Assembly (NCBI GenBank): GCA_020002185.1
Contig: CM034535.1
Location: 67,306,318-67,370,317 of the forward strand
Source: Paraescarpia echinospica
Lineage: Eukaryota; Annelida; Polychaeta; Sabellida; Siboglinidae
DNA: 64,000 nucleotides
Direction of reading: 5' to 3'
Shown in pieces: positions 13,221-25,670 of this stretch (the stretch's first letter is position 1; every line of letters begins with the position of its first letter). The notes beneath the pieces were generated by a model. It had not been told where the DNA came from. It saw only the letters and a list, made by a program, of their open reading frames with translations, and searched no databases. The position numbers were made by a program, and so were the translations under genes.

Positions 13221-15017
13221 TATACACTTATAAAATTAAATACTAAATAACATTCTTAATATACTCAAAGAAAGGCTTTGTACACACAGTACACAAGGAT
13301 TTGCCAAGTATGTTAAATTTTTTTTTTTTTTATTGAAAGTAACATGCACCAGGCAAAATTGTTATATATGTATACAAAATTAAGAACCGACAAACACCTG
13401 TCAACCTGATACAGTATAAAACAGTGCCTCAACGATAAACACAATAATCATGTAAGCTTGCTCACACTACACATATGCATACATAGTATGGTTTTTTTGT
13501 TTTGCTGGAAGAATTTAATTAGGCGATGTATTGATTCAGTTAAAATTTTAATACAAAAGGTGGCTCCTCGATAGCGACTATCATAGTCTTAGAGAAGTCT
13601 CCTGACCCTACTTTTTGTTTTTTATCATACATTATACCATGTTTACCATAAGGTTATATATTTGTATTATTTTTATTTGTTGACATGGATGTATTGCATG
13701 TATTATTTAAAAATGTCTGAGTCAGATAAAACAAATTCTTCTTCCTCTTCTCTCTCTGTCTCTCTCCCTCTCTCATCGTCTCTCCCTCCCACCCACCCTC
13801 TCTCCCTCCCTCCCGCCCTCCCGCCCTCCCGCCCTCTCTCCCCCAACAACGGATTATCTCGTGTTATTGCACCAAAACGCATCACGTCGATCGTAGATTA
13901 TGCGTACTATTTGAACAAAACAACACCGTCAGCATGTCGAACGTTGAAAAGGATACGTTGTTTTAGGAATAACGCAAACTATTAAATGTAACAGGGTGAC
14001 GGAAAAAATTGTTAACACAGGTAGACTTGTTTGATCATTTCATATGCATTGCCTATGTGTGTTTTCTTTCCGTTTGTACACTATTATTCAAAACCATATT
14101 TTACATTACAGTGAGGCCATCAAGAGAACATAACTCAGACTGAACATGTCAGAATGATGTCATGAGGGAACACGTGAATAGTCTACAAGAAAGACCATTT
14201 CAACAATGTCCATTACACCACATTACATGTTTGCGTTAATTGTTATGTCGTAACATCCATCAGTAGAAGCACACCATGCACAAGTTTCACTTCGTATAAT
14301 GTTGTCCGTATCCGGCATCACTCAAACCGACATTGTCTATTCTTCATTTATTAACATGATGTTCTTAATCCTAGAATATTGAAGATATTCTGACCGCTGT
14401 ATTTCGCTTAATAGGACCGAATGTTGCGCGCACGTGTTATTCACACCCACTATTGACAATATTGCGGAGATAGACGGAGCTAATCCCACGTTCCACTTTA
14501 ACAGGCACCTCCATATTACACTAATCTACGTAACGAACAACGTCTTCTTCCATATGGAAGACATTGTTCACGACTCCAAGATTACATTTTAATAGCAAGA
14601 ATTAATCTTACATTCAAATACAGCTCCAATGTAAGTTTAATTCTTCCTATTAAAACGTTTTCTTTCATTCGTACAGTTTATCATCCTTTTTGAACATACA
14701 TGTTCCGATTTATTACTATTGCTACTACTACTATAAATAAAAATGTACCAGCTGTAAAAAAAATTACTGATTATGGGATGCATGGGCGCAAATCCTTTGC
14801 AGCGAAAATTCGTTTCTTCTTCAGATGATGATGTTACTATCGTTACTTTTTGGAACCTTGATTGCACCAAATTCGTTACATATGCTACACATTTCGCCAC
14901 TCGTCCGTGCCCATGAATCGGGGACAACTACTAAAATAAATATCATAGTAACGTCGCCCATTCGAAGAATATACATACAAATACCACGGCGACAATACCA
15001 TTATCAACCTAACCGAC
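13221..15017. other. Intergenic; CT-rich tract only
   Basis: A poly-T run near 13319-13332 and a CT-rich tract at 13739-13848 are the only structures seen. Short frames at 13662, 14637 and 14825 run through low-complexity sequence and show no domain. Confidence 0.6.
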
Positions 15018-15092
15018 GAGCGCGCGTGCGTGTGTGCGTGTGTGCGTGTGTGCGTGTGTGCGTGTGTGCGCGTGTGCGCGTGTGCGCGTGTG
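15018..15092. repeat. GTGTGTGC-type alternating purine-pyrimidine tract
   Basis: An alternating GT/GC run of about 75 bases, a classical Z-DNA-prone sequence. The open frames here are only repeat artefacts. Confidence 0.9.
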
Positions 15093-15545
15093 TATGTAAC
15101 ATATATACTTATAACACATAGTACATACATCATATGTACATCCTCCTATGAATTACGTTTAACAGATAAAGACGTTATGGGTTACTCCGACCAAGCCAAA
15201 AGGCCAGTTACAAGTAGGTGACATCCCTTGAACGAAGGTAGTTGCAAGATTGAAGTACTCTAGCACAATATTATTATTATTGTACAGGAGTTTGAGCAGG
15301 TTGTATTCGGTAGAATTGGATAAAATTAGCCTGAAGCCTTTATTGTAACTGGTTTGTTCTGTCCACAAATCTAGAAAATTGTATGGTATCTCAGTTTGAT
15401 TCGCCATTTCTCTGTGGGTATTCTTAGTATACGGTATTATGTAGGTGTATGCGAGTTATGTTCCGTTCAGCCAATTTATTGTCTGATATAATACAGTTAA
15501 AGTATAATACATGTAATAGTTGTCCGTGTATATGAATTCCAATCA
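15093..15545. other. No gene recognised
   Basis: Nothing beyond short chance frames is visible on either strand. Confidence 0.5.
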
Positions 15546-16240
15546 ACATCCCCCGCTCTTCAGGAAGGAGTCGGATTCGTAGACATGTGGGCAAGCTTTG
15601 TAGGGAGAGAAGATCTGTTTATATGAGTGATGGGCTATATCAGACAGGAAAAGGAGCAGCAGTTCTAGGGAGCGAGTTCATTAGGTGAAGGTACAGGCAT
15701 AGTTGAGTATTTAAACTAGATGCACAGGGGATACGTAGAACCACCTCAAAGAAATAGTACAAACAAATCTACAAGGAAAGTTTCACCAGATATCCATAGA
15801 AATGAACATAGATGTGTCTGCTTAAAGGCAAGAAGCATAGTAAATAAGAGAAGCTATTTAGACATTACAATAGCGGATATAGACCCCGATACAATAGGCA
15901 TCAGAGAATCATAGAAACATGAAAATATGGTAGATGCTGAATTAGCTCTATCGGGGTATGTCATGTTTAGAAAGGACAGACAAGAAAAAAGGGGAGGCGG
16001 AGTCAGTCTGTATATTAAAGAATCCATATAGGCATATGAAGTACAAATGGAAAGGGAAGCAGATTGCGAGGATGTCATTTGGTGCAACATAGTTACCAGC
16101 AACTCAACATTAACAATATGACTAGTTTGATGATGTAAAACTGCACACTGCTCTAAAGGAGATAAATGAAGAGGAATGTGTTGTAATGGGTGGGTTTTAA
16201 TCATGGACATATTCAGTGGAATGGCACTCACTTGGGGGAT
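15546..16240 (+). mobile_element. CR1 fragment (ORF1 end and endonuclease start)
   Basis: The plus strand reads GVGFVDMWASFVGREDLF, the end of the esterase domain seen intact at 54015-55187. It continues through the ORF1/ORF2 junction into CVCLKARSIVNKRSYLDI, then GYVMFRKDRQEKRGGGV and, with a frameshift, a GDFNHGHI-like motif near 16190. It is therefore the same family as the element at 51040-55440. It carries several stops and is cut off near 16240, where an opposite-strand CR1 fragment begins. Confidence 0.8.
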
Positions 16241-17960
16241 GGCACTGTTTACACATGTCCAATCAGAGTTTGTACCGTTTAAACTGACCTGTTGTATCGA
16301 TCAAACAGGAATGCTTTAATTCATCTTAATGTTGAATCTCGTATACCATATGATTCTAGTTTGCCTATCAATCTTCTATGAGGGACTGCATCAAATGCTT
16401 TCAGAAAATCTAAATACACAGTGTCTATATTGTCACCTCTATCTAACGCTTAGGTCTATGATTCCACAACATTTAGCAGCTGGAGTACTGTCGAATGCCC
16501 TTTAATAAAACCATATTGTTGTTTACTGAAAAGGTCATTACTTGTAATAAGATTTAAGAAAAGTGTTCCATGCATTTACGTATTATACTCGTTATACTTA
16601 CAGGTCTGTAATTTCCTGCCTTTTTACGAATTCCATTTATATATATTGCCGAGATCCTTCCCTGTTTCCATTCATTTGGTAGCTCACCCAAAGCTAGAGT
16701 ATTATTAAATAGCCTAGCTAATGGAATACATAATTGTGAAGCTAATTCTGTTAGGAATCTAGGATGAATACCATCTAGTCCTACTGATTTACCCACGTTA
16801 ACATTTTTTTTTCTCATCAACAATCAAAATTTCCATGCAATGTTTTAATTCCACCAGCGGAATACGGGGGATATCTCCGTCTGGTTCTACAGTGAAAACA
16901 CTTGAGAAAAAGTTTCCTAAGACATCTGCCTTTTCCCTATCAGAGTTTGTTACTTTGGATTTAGGGTAATTAGTATATATGTTCAAATCTAAAATACTTT
17001 CCCAATTTTAGTTTTGGAATTCGTGTATTTCCATACTGCTTTGGAGTTAGTTTTAGCTTCCGAAGCCCTACAATATTCAATATAATATTTTCTTTGTGTA
17101 GTTTCTACGTATCGCTTCCATAAAGTGTGTTTCTTTTTAATTGTCTTTACTGATTTCTAGGGGTACTTTCTCTTTGTGCCTGTTTGTATTAATGACTAAT
17201 CGATGCGGGATGAATTCATCTTCTACCGTTTTAATATGTTCCTTAAATACGTGTTCATTGGTCCTCTATTGTATCATTACCAATTATTTCTTCCAAATTA
17301 GTGTTTTGAAAATTTTCCATCATACCTTTATAATCTCCTTGATCATAGTAATATTAAATCCATTTACGACTTGCTATATCTACATAACACCTGAATGTTA
17401 CCATAAGAACAGAGTGATCACTTTTTCCGAGAGGAATTTCGGATACTATGTCATCAAATTCCCATCAATCATACCTTTTTCATAAAACTAAACCAAGGAC
17501 GATTTTTTATTTCCTAATCGCCCCCTTGTGGGTAGCGTAACATGTTGAAGAGAACATTATCTCTTATGGTTTCTATACATTTAAATTCTGAATTATCAAC
17601 ATTATCTGAAGGTTTTCTCTAATTCTGCCAGTCTATATTTGAATAGTTAAAGTCACCTTGCAGTAGACAGTGTTAGTGGTGATAATTTATTGCCTCATTA
17701 ATCATTTTATTCAAGCATTCATTGGCAGTGCCCGAGCTCCCTTCACTTATATAAACACATCTTATTAGAAGATTATCTTTTTTGTTTAATTTGATCTCTA
17801 CCCATACCGACTCCTGAAAATGTGTTTCTAGAGATAGGAAGGGTGTCGCCATAAGTGATTTATGAATGCATATGACTATTCACACCTCTTGTTTATCTTC
17901 AGTCGGCGGCTCCGTAACGTAGTAATTTATGCTTGTTTTTTTCATTCAAGAAAGTGTTGA
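16205..17960 (-). mobile_element. CR1-like fragment (second family), endonuclease to reverse transcriptase palm
   Basis: The minus strand reads an endonuclease (LGD/FN-type region near 17640), a linker with ADVLGNFFSSVFTVEPDGD, then reverse transcriptase motifs GKSVGLDGIHPRFL, PNEWKQGRISAIY and AGNYRPVSITS. A degenerate YLDF/KAFD region (about 16370-16430) and an IPQGS-like relic near 16215 follow. Stops are frequent. The same family occurs at 45247-48400 on the plus strand. Its 3' end abuts the 3' end of the preceding plus-strand CR1 fragment. Confidence 0.75.
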
Positions 17961-17975
17961 TACCTAGAGTTGCCC

Positions 17976-17986
17976 TGGGTTGGAGG

Positions 17987-18028
<42 letters not shown>

Positions 18029-18041
18029 ATCCTCCAACCCA
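17976..18041. repeat. 66-bp near-perfect palindrome with TA core
   Basis: The left arm TGGGTTGGAGGATTATATA is mirrored by TATATAATCCTCCAACCCA, with TA repeats between them and essentially one irregularity near the centre. A second TA run follows at 18046-18067. The sequence could extrude a cruciform. A shorter relative of the left arm (CCTAGAGT.GCC.TGGGTTGGAGGAT) occurs at 42376-42405 without the right arm. Confidence 0.85.
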
Positions 18042-18184
18042 AACCATATATATATATATATATATATACATGTTCTAAGTGTTATTAAAAAAACTAGTCA
18101 ATAAATACCATTATGCTGCAGCAGTAACAATTATAGGGCCTACCTAACATTCGCGATTTAAAAAAAAAAATTAAAAATAACATT

Positions 18185-18400
18185 ATCAACATCAGACCCT
18201 CGCCAGGCCTTCTAACACAATCAAGAGACGGCGGCCACTATGTAGCCCATAGGTGCCGCATTAATGCAGCTGTCTTCTCTTTCTACGTCCTAGCAATTCG
18301 TACATGGAACATAATCCCATCACAAATCATTGAAATAGAAAGCCCCATTGCATTTCAAACAGCCATCATGAATCTCCCAATTCACCACACCCAATCACCT
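18185..18400 (+). mobile_element. LINE reverse transcriptase C-terminal scrap
   Basis: Reads AHRCRINAAVFSFYVLAIRT and then WNIIPSQIIEIESPIAFQTA, matching the common LINE ending with an IR.WN.LP motif followed by a helix of 20-30 residues. It is short, with no upstream domains, and the clade is uncertain. Confidence 0.55.
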
Positions 18401-18941
18401 TAACTGCCTTTAAAATAAATAAATTTAAGCTACCCACAGCGCATGCGCGGAAACACCACAAACTTCAGCGTTAGCCCAATATGTATGGAGTACAGCCATA
18501 ACCTCAATTGTTTGCCCATCTTTAATATTACAAGTTACGTGCATTGTGTAGGCCCTAACGCTAATCTCTATCCACATAGTGTAGCCATACAATATAAAGA
18601 CCTCATCACATATTTAATTACACTAAGCCTACTCCATTCGTACGAAGCAGCCTTACAATATAATTATTTCATCAATGGCTTAATTACAGTAAATAATTTA
18701 GAGCATGTAGTCCGAATTTTTCTTCTGATACAAGATTTCCCGAACATCGCGACGTTGCAGACACATTCTGTCTAAGTGAGGCCCAGACCGAACCAAATCA
18801 CAACGTCGCCATCAGGGTCTATGTGTGTGACGTCAAGACCGCACTCAAACTCTGCCACCGCATTAACATATAGGCTAATAATATGTTACATCCTTAAAAT
18901 GCAAAATTCCAAAAATAGATAAGCGAGCGAGAAATGTACAA
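18401..18941. other. No gene recognised
   Basis: A 110-codon open frame at 18443 has no recognisable domain and no paralogue in the window. I do not call it a gene. Confidence 0.5.
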
Positions 18942-19019
18942 CTCAAAACACGTCGAAACCATTTAATTCAATGATCGCTAGCACCCTCACGGCTGGTCCG
19001 ATCCAGACTATCTCGGTAT
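18942..19019 (+). repeat. 78-bp direct repeat, left copy
   Basis: Begins CTCAAAACACGTCGAAACCA and ends ATCTCGGTAT. A copy of the same length with four mismatches lies at 23049-23126 in the same orientation. The pair encloses 4,029 bp that is mostly duplicon B. Confidence 0.9.
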
Positions 19020-19315
19020 CCTGCATTGATGCAGCCGGATCTGTTTGGCTACAAATTGCCAATTTCTTTGCCAGACTGAGTCACAAATAATATAATGCTT
19101 TGTCCGATGGTTTCACCAAAAACCTAAATAACACACATGTACAAACTAAATAACATATAAGAAATTACCGTTTTAATTTATTATGTTCTGTATTGTCGCG
19201 GAGTTGGTTGTCGTGCGTGTCTAAAACAATTGAACTTGCAGCTAAACATTATGGCGTGACACAGTAGTTGGCGTTATATAGTAACAGTGTAGCTATACAT
19301 GGTTATAGTATAATC

Positions 19316-20497
19316 CACGGGTCGGCAACCGGCGGCCCGGGGCCAACTATGGCCCGCGGAGCTGTTTCATGCGGCCTGCGGGCTAGAAACGAGATTGATT
19401 CGCTGTATCACCCCACAAAATAATCTGCGGCAAGTAAATGAAAATGCTAAACGAAATGAGCGTCTTCGTGAAGATTGTGAAGTACGCTCGTGCTCGTGTC
19501 TAAGCCAACGACAGTTTCCACACTTTCTTGCCGATATAAATGCGTAATATTGAGACATCTATACATCTGCGAAGTGCGCTGGCTAAGTTGAGATGCCCCG
19601 CGTGTAGGCCTACGAGGTAAGATATGGGATTAGCTTGTTCATGGAAGAAAGGATGCAGATATACCAGATTTAACTGACCCCCACACTGATGTACAATTTT
19701 GCATTTTTGTCGACATCACGACGCACCTGAATCTGCTGAATGATCAACTTCAGGAGCGAAAGCATCTCATCAATTAGATTTTACAGTTCGTCACCGCTTT
19801 CGAGATCACGATACTACTGTAGGAGACACAACTACGGAACGCCAACAACATACACGTCTCATTACCCCAAGAACAATAGCCTGATACTATGGACACATTC
19901 AAACGTAGAACTATAAAACGGGAACTATAACATGCAGTTTTGGCGATATCAGGGTTCGCAGTGGGAGTCGCTCTTATTATCCAACCCATTCCATGCGGAA
20001 GTGGACGATACGTCGTTAGCAAATAACTATGCAGATCATCAAACTGCAATGCGGCTTTATGGCATTCAGAACAAACGCCACGGACTTATTATGACTTGTA
20101 CTTGCCGCAGAAACTGTGTCTTCGTATGGAGAATTACACCAAGGGCATATTGGCATCTGTTTTCGAAAATGAACTTGATGAAATGGAAAACGAGGACGCT
20201 GCTAACCAACGGACTGACACATAGATGACGCAAAGTGTCTCTCGGGGACAAGTTTGCAGCTAGACTTGGAGCATTTGGCGCTGCAGCAAGAGCACGAGGC
20301 ACTAGTCAAGACACCCATTGTGGCTCCCCAAAACACCCAATAGTACACCGCTTGGGACCTCGAGCGGAACTCTTGCCTCAAGCGGGGAGGCGTACGCACC
20401 CAACACACCTCCAGCTTGCGGGCTTGAAACGTGTGGCCCGCTGACCTAGTCCAAATCACTTATATGGCCCTCCATTCCTAAAGGTTGCCGGCCCCTT
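19316..20497. mobile_element. Non-autonomous hAT-type DNA transposon (copy in duplicon B)
   Basis: The left end CACGGGTCGGCAACCGGCGG and the right end (minus strand) AAGGGGCCGGCAACCTTT are the same termini as at 3867-4927. The flanking 8-mers GTATAATC and ATATAATT match at six positions. Together with copy A they point to an original target of GTATAATC. The interior has frames of up to about 98 codons, but neither copy keeps a common open frame and I see no transposase motif. Confidence 0.75.
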
Positions 20498-23048
20498 ATA
20501 TAATTTCTTAGATATAGTGGCGGCTTTAACCAAAATATATTAATACGTGTCCTTTCTCGCCATGCAACGCCGGAATAACGTAGCTAGTACCAAATAAGAA
20601 GCTGGTGCCGTACACGCAGAAAAGCCAATAATCTCGGGTTCTAGAGATCCGTTTTTTTTATGTCACGAGGCGTCAAAGAATAGCAACACGGCCGTTGTGT
20701 TTATTCAGCGATATAACACGACGGGTCGGCGTGAGAGAAGACATTTAGCGGATAATTGGTGAGACATCGTCCAATAATACCGGTGATCTGTGTCACTAAG
20801 ACAAGAAGTTGTTGCCTATCGTTCTTGCTATGATGTTTACTGCACATTTGGTTAGAATGCCAGACAGTTTTGAACATAACGGTGTTGGGAAATGACACCA
20901 TCTGAGCGGTAGACAGACATATAGATTGGGAAATGCGTGATAAGCGACATGACTGCGACCTCGCTGGTTAGAATACGTTTTTTCCGGCTCGTTATTGTCT
21001 GAGCACTAATGATCCGGTAGGTTTTGTGGGTTGTCTTATGTACCTAAAAATATTGGTTTGGTACTTCGACCATCATTATTTCTCACGCTGTTCGGGAGAT
21101 TTCAAACGTGTAACCTCAACCCCCACATGCAGCAAGCGCGCACACGCGCACGCACAGTACACACGCATGCACACACATACACACACACACACGAGCGAGA
21201 GGGAGAGAGGGAGAGAGGGAGAGAGGGAGAGAGGGAGAGAGGGAGAGAGGGAGGGAGGGAGGGAGGGAGGGAGAGAGGGTGAGAGGGAGAGAAGGAGAGA
21301 GGGAGCGTGCTTACTTAATAACGTTCGCTTCTATACCAGCACAACGATGTTGTATGAAATGACGCAACTAGTCGAGTTTGCCGCTTGGATGGTTAGGTTA
21401 CGTCATACTACGTTCCCATGGTCCCCACAATCGTATGGCAAGGTAAGGACGGACGCGTTCTTCTTCCGCTGAAGTTTAGAATTTCAAATTTTGAAATAAA
21501 TTATGGACATGTATGCTAGATCCTGACAATGACGCTAGAACATGTATGAAAATCGTAAATATTACGTAATTCCATAACAAAAGTGCTTTACATTAAATGT
21601 ATATATATATGCATATAAAATTTGAAAATTCTAGTTGTTTTGTAGGAATAATATATATATTCTATACGTAATCCTACTATACATATATATATAAATATAT
21701 ATTTATATATATTTATATATATTTATATATATATGCGTGTGATTTTGTGTAACAAAGTATTTACTGACACAAACAATAAGATGATCTTGCGCGTAACACG
21801 TCATGCAAAACTCTGACTATAAGTCTGACAATGAATGAGAAAACACCATCCAGCCATTTTTGCTAGGAACAAATTATTATTTTTAAGTTAACAACAACAA
21901 CTTATCCATCTTCCGTCCACACACCGAGCTAGAAAGCATGTTGTACATATTTGTGATGAAACCATTTTGATGGACCGCTGGGTGTTTGCGATTTCGTTTT
22001 AGCGAAGGCATACCACTACGCAACGTTGTTCAGGCAACATTTCAGCCTGTGCTCGGTTGCAGAAAGGTATGTTCAATATGGCTGTTCGGTCAACATATCA
22101 CTTGGCTGACGCCGGATGTTAAAACGTGTTTATTTCAGTGCATCCTCGCAAGCCAGGGATGGTAACTGGCTATGCTACCTCTGGCGTTCATCCTGCTAAT
22201 GGACGGATGTACGCCAAATCATTTGTTTTCATGCCGTGATTCCAGGAACAGCTCACCCTCAAAGAGAAATTCAATGAAATATGTGTAATTACCCGTCTAA
22301 CTAGTAACGAAAGGTATTGACAGTCGACATGCCAGTGGTGCTGACACTGAATTAATCCCGGCTCACAAGGATGTTTCGGTGCTGCGTACACGTTTATACA
22401 TTTACATTACCATTTCATATACATTGTCTGTGGTGACTTGCTTTCAGATATACACTATTTTAAATACGATTCAATTGAGGACGTTTTCACCACCAAAGTC
22501 AGACTTGTTACAGTAAACATTAGAATACTTTACATGAAACACTCATTCGACAATCGTTGATAACCAGCATTTGCACGTTTCTACATTATGCTCACTGTTC
22601 AAAATGAAAAATATATTTAAATAATTGTCATGTTACTTTCAATACAGACATACAATGTAAACATTTTTCTGTTACCCAGTATGCCATAACATAGTTTTGT
22701 GGTCGTTGTACCGTTGTCCCGGTAGCCCTGTACACGCTGCTACAAACTAAAATGTGAGCCATTTCACCAGATGTATACATTTCTCTTTATCCGAAGCCTC
22801 ATTATTAACTCCATAATACAATCTACGTGGACAACAACGTCTCCTTCATTTAACCAGTTGTCCCGTTTTATTCCGTCGAGATTGTCGTTATATTCTTCAG
22901 AAAACACCTACTGAGAAACTGTTCGGGTATTGCCACATATTCGAAGCTAATACAACGACAAAAAGACGGCAATAGTAACACTTATTATTACATCATGTAT
23001 TATAATATTCGACATTACTAATACGTCAAAGTAAACAGGCTACATCAG

Positions 23049-23126
23049 CTCAAAACACGTCGAAACCATTCAATTCAATGATCGCTAGCATCCTCACGGC
23101 TGATCCGATCCAGACAATCTCGGTAT
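23049..23126 (+). repeat. 78-bp direct repeat, right copy
   Basis: Matches 18942-19019 at 74 of 78 positions. It starts exactly where duplicon B stops matching A and C, so it marks a breakpoint. Confidence 0.9.
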
Positions 23127-23280
23127 TATTTGAAAGCTTGCACTTTCTGTTACTGTAGCTCTGCTGATCTCTCCTCCGCCTGATCTATCCGATCCAGATT
23201 CGAACGCGTGAACGGATTGGTCTGATTGATTCTGATCGATCGACTGATCGATCGACTGATTGATCCGATTTGATTCCTGA

Positions 23281-23289
23281 CCGAACTGA

Positions 23290-23365
<76 letters not shown>
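23281..23365. repeat. (TCTG)n(TC)n tract
   Basis: About ten TCTG units followed by TC repeats. The corresponding tract is much longer in duplicons A and C. Confidence 0.9.
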
Positions 23366-23370
<5 letters not shown>

Positions 23371-23374
23371 CTCA

Positions 23375-23513
23375 CTCAGTCATACAGAAGAGTGAACTGA
23401 GGCAATGTAGAATAAGCTAACTTGCCCAATGTTCGACCCCACCGCAAAGGATTTGAACCCACGTTCTCTCAGTCGAGAGTCCTTAGCTCTTACCGCTGCG
23501 CTACTGCGCTCCA
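23375..23513 (-). mobile_element. tRNA-derived SINE
   Basis: On the minus strand a tRNA-like head has an A box TAGCGCAGCGG (23503-23493) and a B box GGTTCAAATCC (23459-23449). The body that follows contains AGTTCACTCTTCTGTATGAC. The same head and body occur on the plus strand at 56586-56795. The T-stem pairs poorly, so I call a SINE rather than a tRNA gene. Duplicon C has an uninterrupted TCTCACACAATGAATG at the matching site, so this is a visible insertion. Confidence 0.8.
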
Positions 23514-23545
23514 CAATGAATGTATGGGTGACTTACCTAAATAGC

Positions 23546-23577
<32 letters not shown>

Positions 23578-23632
23578 TTATATATAGATGTATATTATAT
23601 ATATATATATATATTATATATATATATATATA
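23546..23632. repeat. (TA)n tract
   Basis: Interrupted TA repeats, also present in duplicon C at 43498-43610. Confidence 0.95.
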
Positions 23633-23735
23633 TAAAGGAAGGAAACAGATAACTGGATGATCGTATATAAAAATAAAACAGTGTAGAAGAGCGAAGGAGC
23701 AGGAAACATGTTTACAGAACATAATGAAAATGTAA

Positions 23736-24299
23736 CAGTTTCATTCTGTTCTATAAATCTGTTACCTGTCTTCTTCACATATTTATACTCTATTATATTA
23801 GTACCCCCTGTCAGGTTTCACTTATTTGTATCCCTTCCGTAGGTCAAACAATTTCAGTGTTACAATTATTCTTCCCCTTTCATGTCATCACTACTCCGAT
23901 TGTATTTGTAGGAAGAACGTATTCACCCAGTTGTTTCATTCCATGTTAGTGTTAAATACCTGTCCGTTGATTTTGCTAAATCTATGGTCGACATGATGCC
24001 TTTTTTGTAGCAAGGTAATTTAGTTCCTACTTTTCCTGATCCGAAAGGTATCGGGTCTTGGTGATAATGTGAAACTCTTTCAGTAGTCGTAAGAGTACAA
24101 TTAGTCGTTCTTACGACTCCTAATATGCATCGCTCTAATTTGATTACCGGTTTCCGCAGCCACTTCATTGGATGGAGGTGCTCTTAGCATCGGAACTATG
24201 TGATGTACATCAAAATAGAAGTGACCAGGCAACCTCTTACAATGTCTCAAATGTCGATTGATGTTTGTGATTATGCTACCTATTTAATAATTGCTAGAG
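23736..24299. other. No gene recognised
   Basis: An 81-codon minus-strand frame (23923-24168) has no recognised domain. The sequence may be decayed downstream sequence of the LINE at 24300-25670. Confidence 0.45.
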
Positions 24300-25670
24300 T
24301 TTTATGCATATTTCTAACGTAAAGGTTTTTTCATACATGTGTTAGTAAGGTGATAAATTAGTTTGCAGCTGTTTATGATTATTGGGATGCCGTCGTGATC
24401 GCGTATTCCTGGTACTACTGTAGATCTTTCAAAAAGGGTGAAAGAACAGGTCCAAGGTGTTGTTTATTCTGGTGGGTTCGCGTACAACTTGTTCAAGTCC
24501 AAAGTCATTGGCAATTTCAAGTAGCATTTTGGATAAGCTGGGAGCAGCACCGCCTGGCTTTGCGCTGAGTAGGTCTCAGTCTATGGCGGGAAGGTTAAAG
24601 TCTCCGCCTAGCCATATATGTTCTTTGTTTGAGAGTTTAATTTTGATCATGGATTCTCGTAGTTCATGCATGTATTCGTTTGTGTTACCAAACTGGGGGT
24701 GATCTACAAAATGCTCCTATTGTGATATATTTCGATCCTTGTATTTTGTTGGTGACCCAGATAATTTCACAATTGCTGTCGAGGTATGTTCTGTGTGTTC
24801 CTATGAAGTCAATCTTTAGTGCTATTGGGACTCCTCCTTTTGAGTTGTCAAAGTCTCGGTCTTTTCGAATAACTGGAGGGGAAAAGTTCACTGCTGTCAA
24901 CTGAGCTGTTTAGGTGTTTTTCAGTGCCTATAATTATGTCAGGATTGTAATTTTCAATGCACAAAAGGGAAGTTCCGAAACTTTGCTCCTGATACTACAG
25001 ACGTTTATTACCATAGTTTTCAGGGATTTTCTCTTAGTAGGTGTTTACTGAGTGAATTACTTAGTTCTAGTTGTTTTTACATGGTCTGGTACTATTCGAG
25101 TTACTGCTTGTGTTATTATTCCTTTGTTTGTGTGGAGAAGAAAAAAAGTGGCTACATGTGGTCTTAGCGGTTCACTGCAATCAGATGTGGACTTGTCCGA
25201 CAAAATAGAGAAGCTGTTTGTTAGCTCTATGGTTGAGTTTGAAAAAAGTGAACTTGCGAAATTATAAATGCCACACTGGCAGCAAATCCACGGGACTTGG
25301 CTGTTTTGGAGGGCATTATATGCAAATGTCGACATTCCCAAGCAAACTACATTGTACCATGAATTGCAATGATCACAGCATGTCGGTCGCTAGTCCCATC
25401 TCGCTGCTTTTTTTGCAGATGGTACAAGGGCATTTGGGCTTGTATGGACCTGGGTTTGGGTTAAGACCCCCAGCTTGCATGATGATTAAGATGGCAAAGC
25501 ATGTTGGATGTTTTTGGTTTAAGGATGCTACCTTGTAATAGTTTTTTTTATTTTCCATCCTGTTATGGTAATTGTGGATGCTGGTAAGTATTGTAATCAA
25601 ACTATGGGGACATAAGTAGAGATAGCTGAGGATTGGCAGTTCTAGTCGAACTTTCACCATGGTTTTCCCA
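24300..25670 (-). mobile_element. LINE 5' half: PHD-type zinc finger and endonuclease
   Basis: On the minus strand the order is a leader with AGGLNPNPGPYKPKCPCTIC (about 25480), a PHD-like finger ending PWICCQCGIYNFASSLF (about 25290), a spacer, then an AP-type endonuclease. The endonuclease shows KGGVPIALK, IWVTNKIQGSKYITIGAF, GGDFNLPAID, EPTRINNTLDLFF and a DHDGIPII box near 24395. Stops and frameshifts break it, and the reverse transcriptase half is missing. This PHD-plus-endonuclease layout is known from LINEs of cnidarians, molluscs and deuterostomes. Confidence 0.8.

Larger units (their letters stand above)
19160..23735. repeat. Duplicon B (paralogous to A and C)
   Basis: 19177-23048 aligns collinearly with duplicon A (3727-8880). 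22150-23735 aligns with the reverse complement of duplicon C (45003-43395). Shared blocks beyond the module are the TC/TCTG tract, ACAATGAATGTA followed by GGTGACT, a TA run, and AAGGAAGGAAACAGATAAC at 23634. B lacks the LINE found in A and carries a SINE that is absent from C. About 230 bp (23049-23280), including the second 78-bp repeat, replaces sequence present in A and C. Confidence 0.8.

Noticed and set aside
23440..23513. Functional tRNA gene
   Set aside because: A and B boxes are present, but the T-stem and anticodon arm do not pair properly and the downstream body is shared with a second dispersed copy, so it is a SINE.
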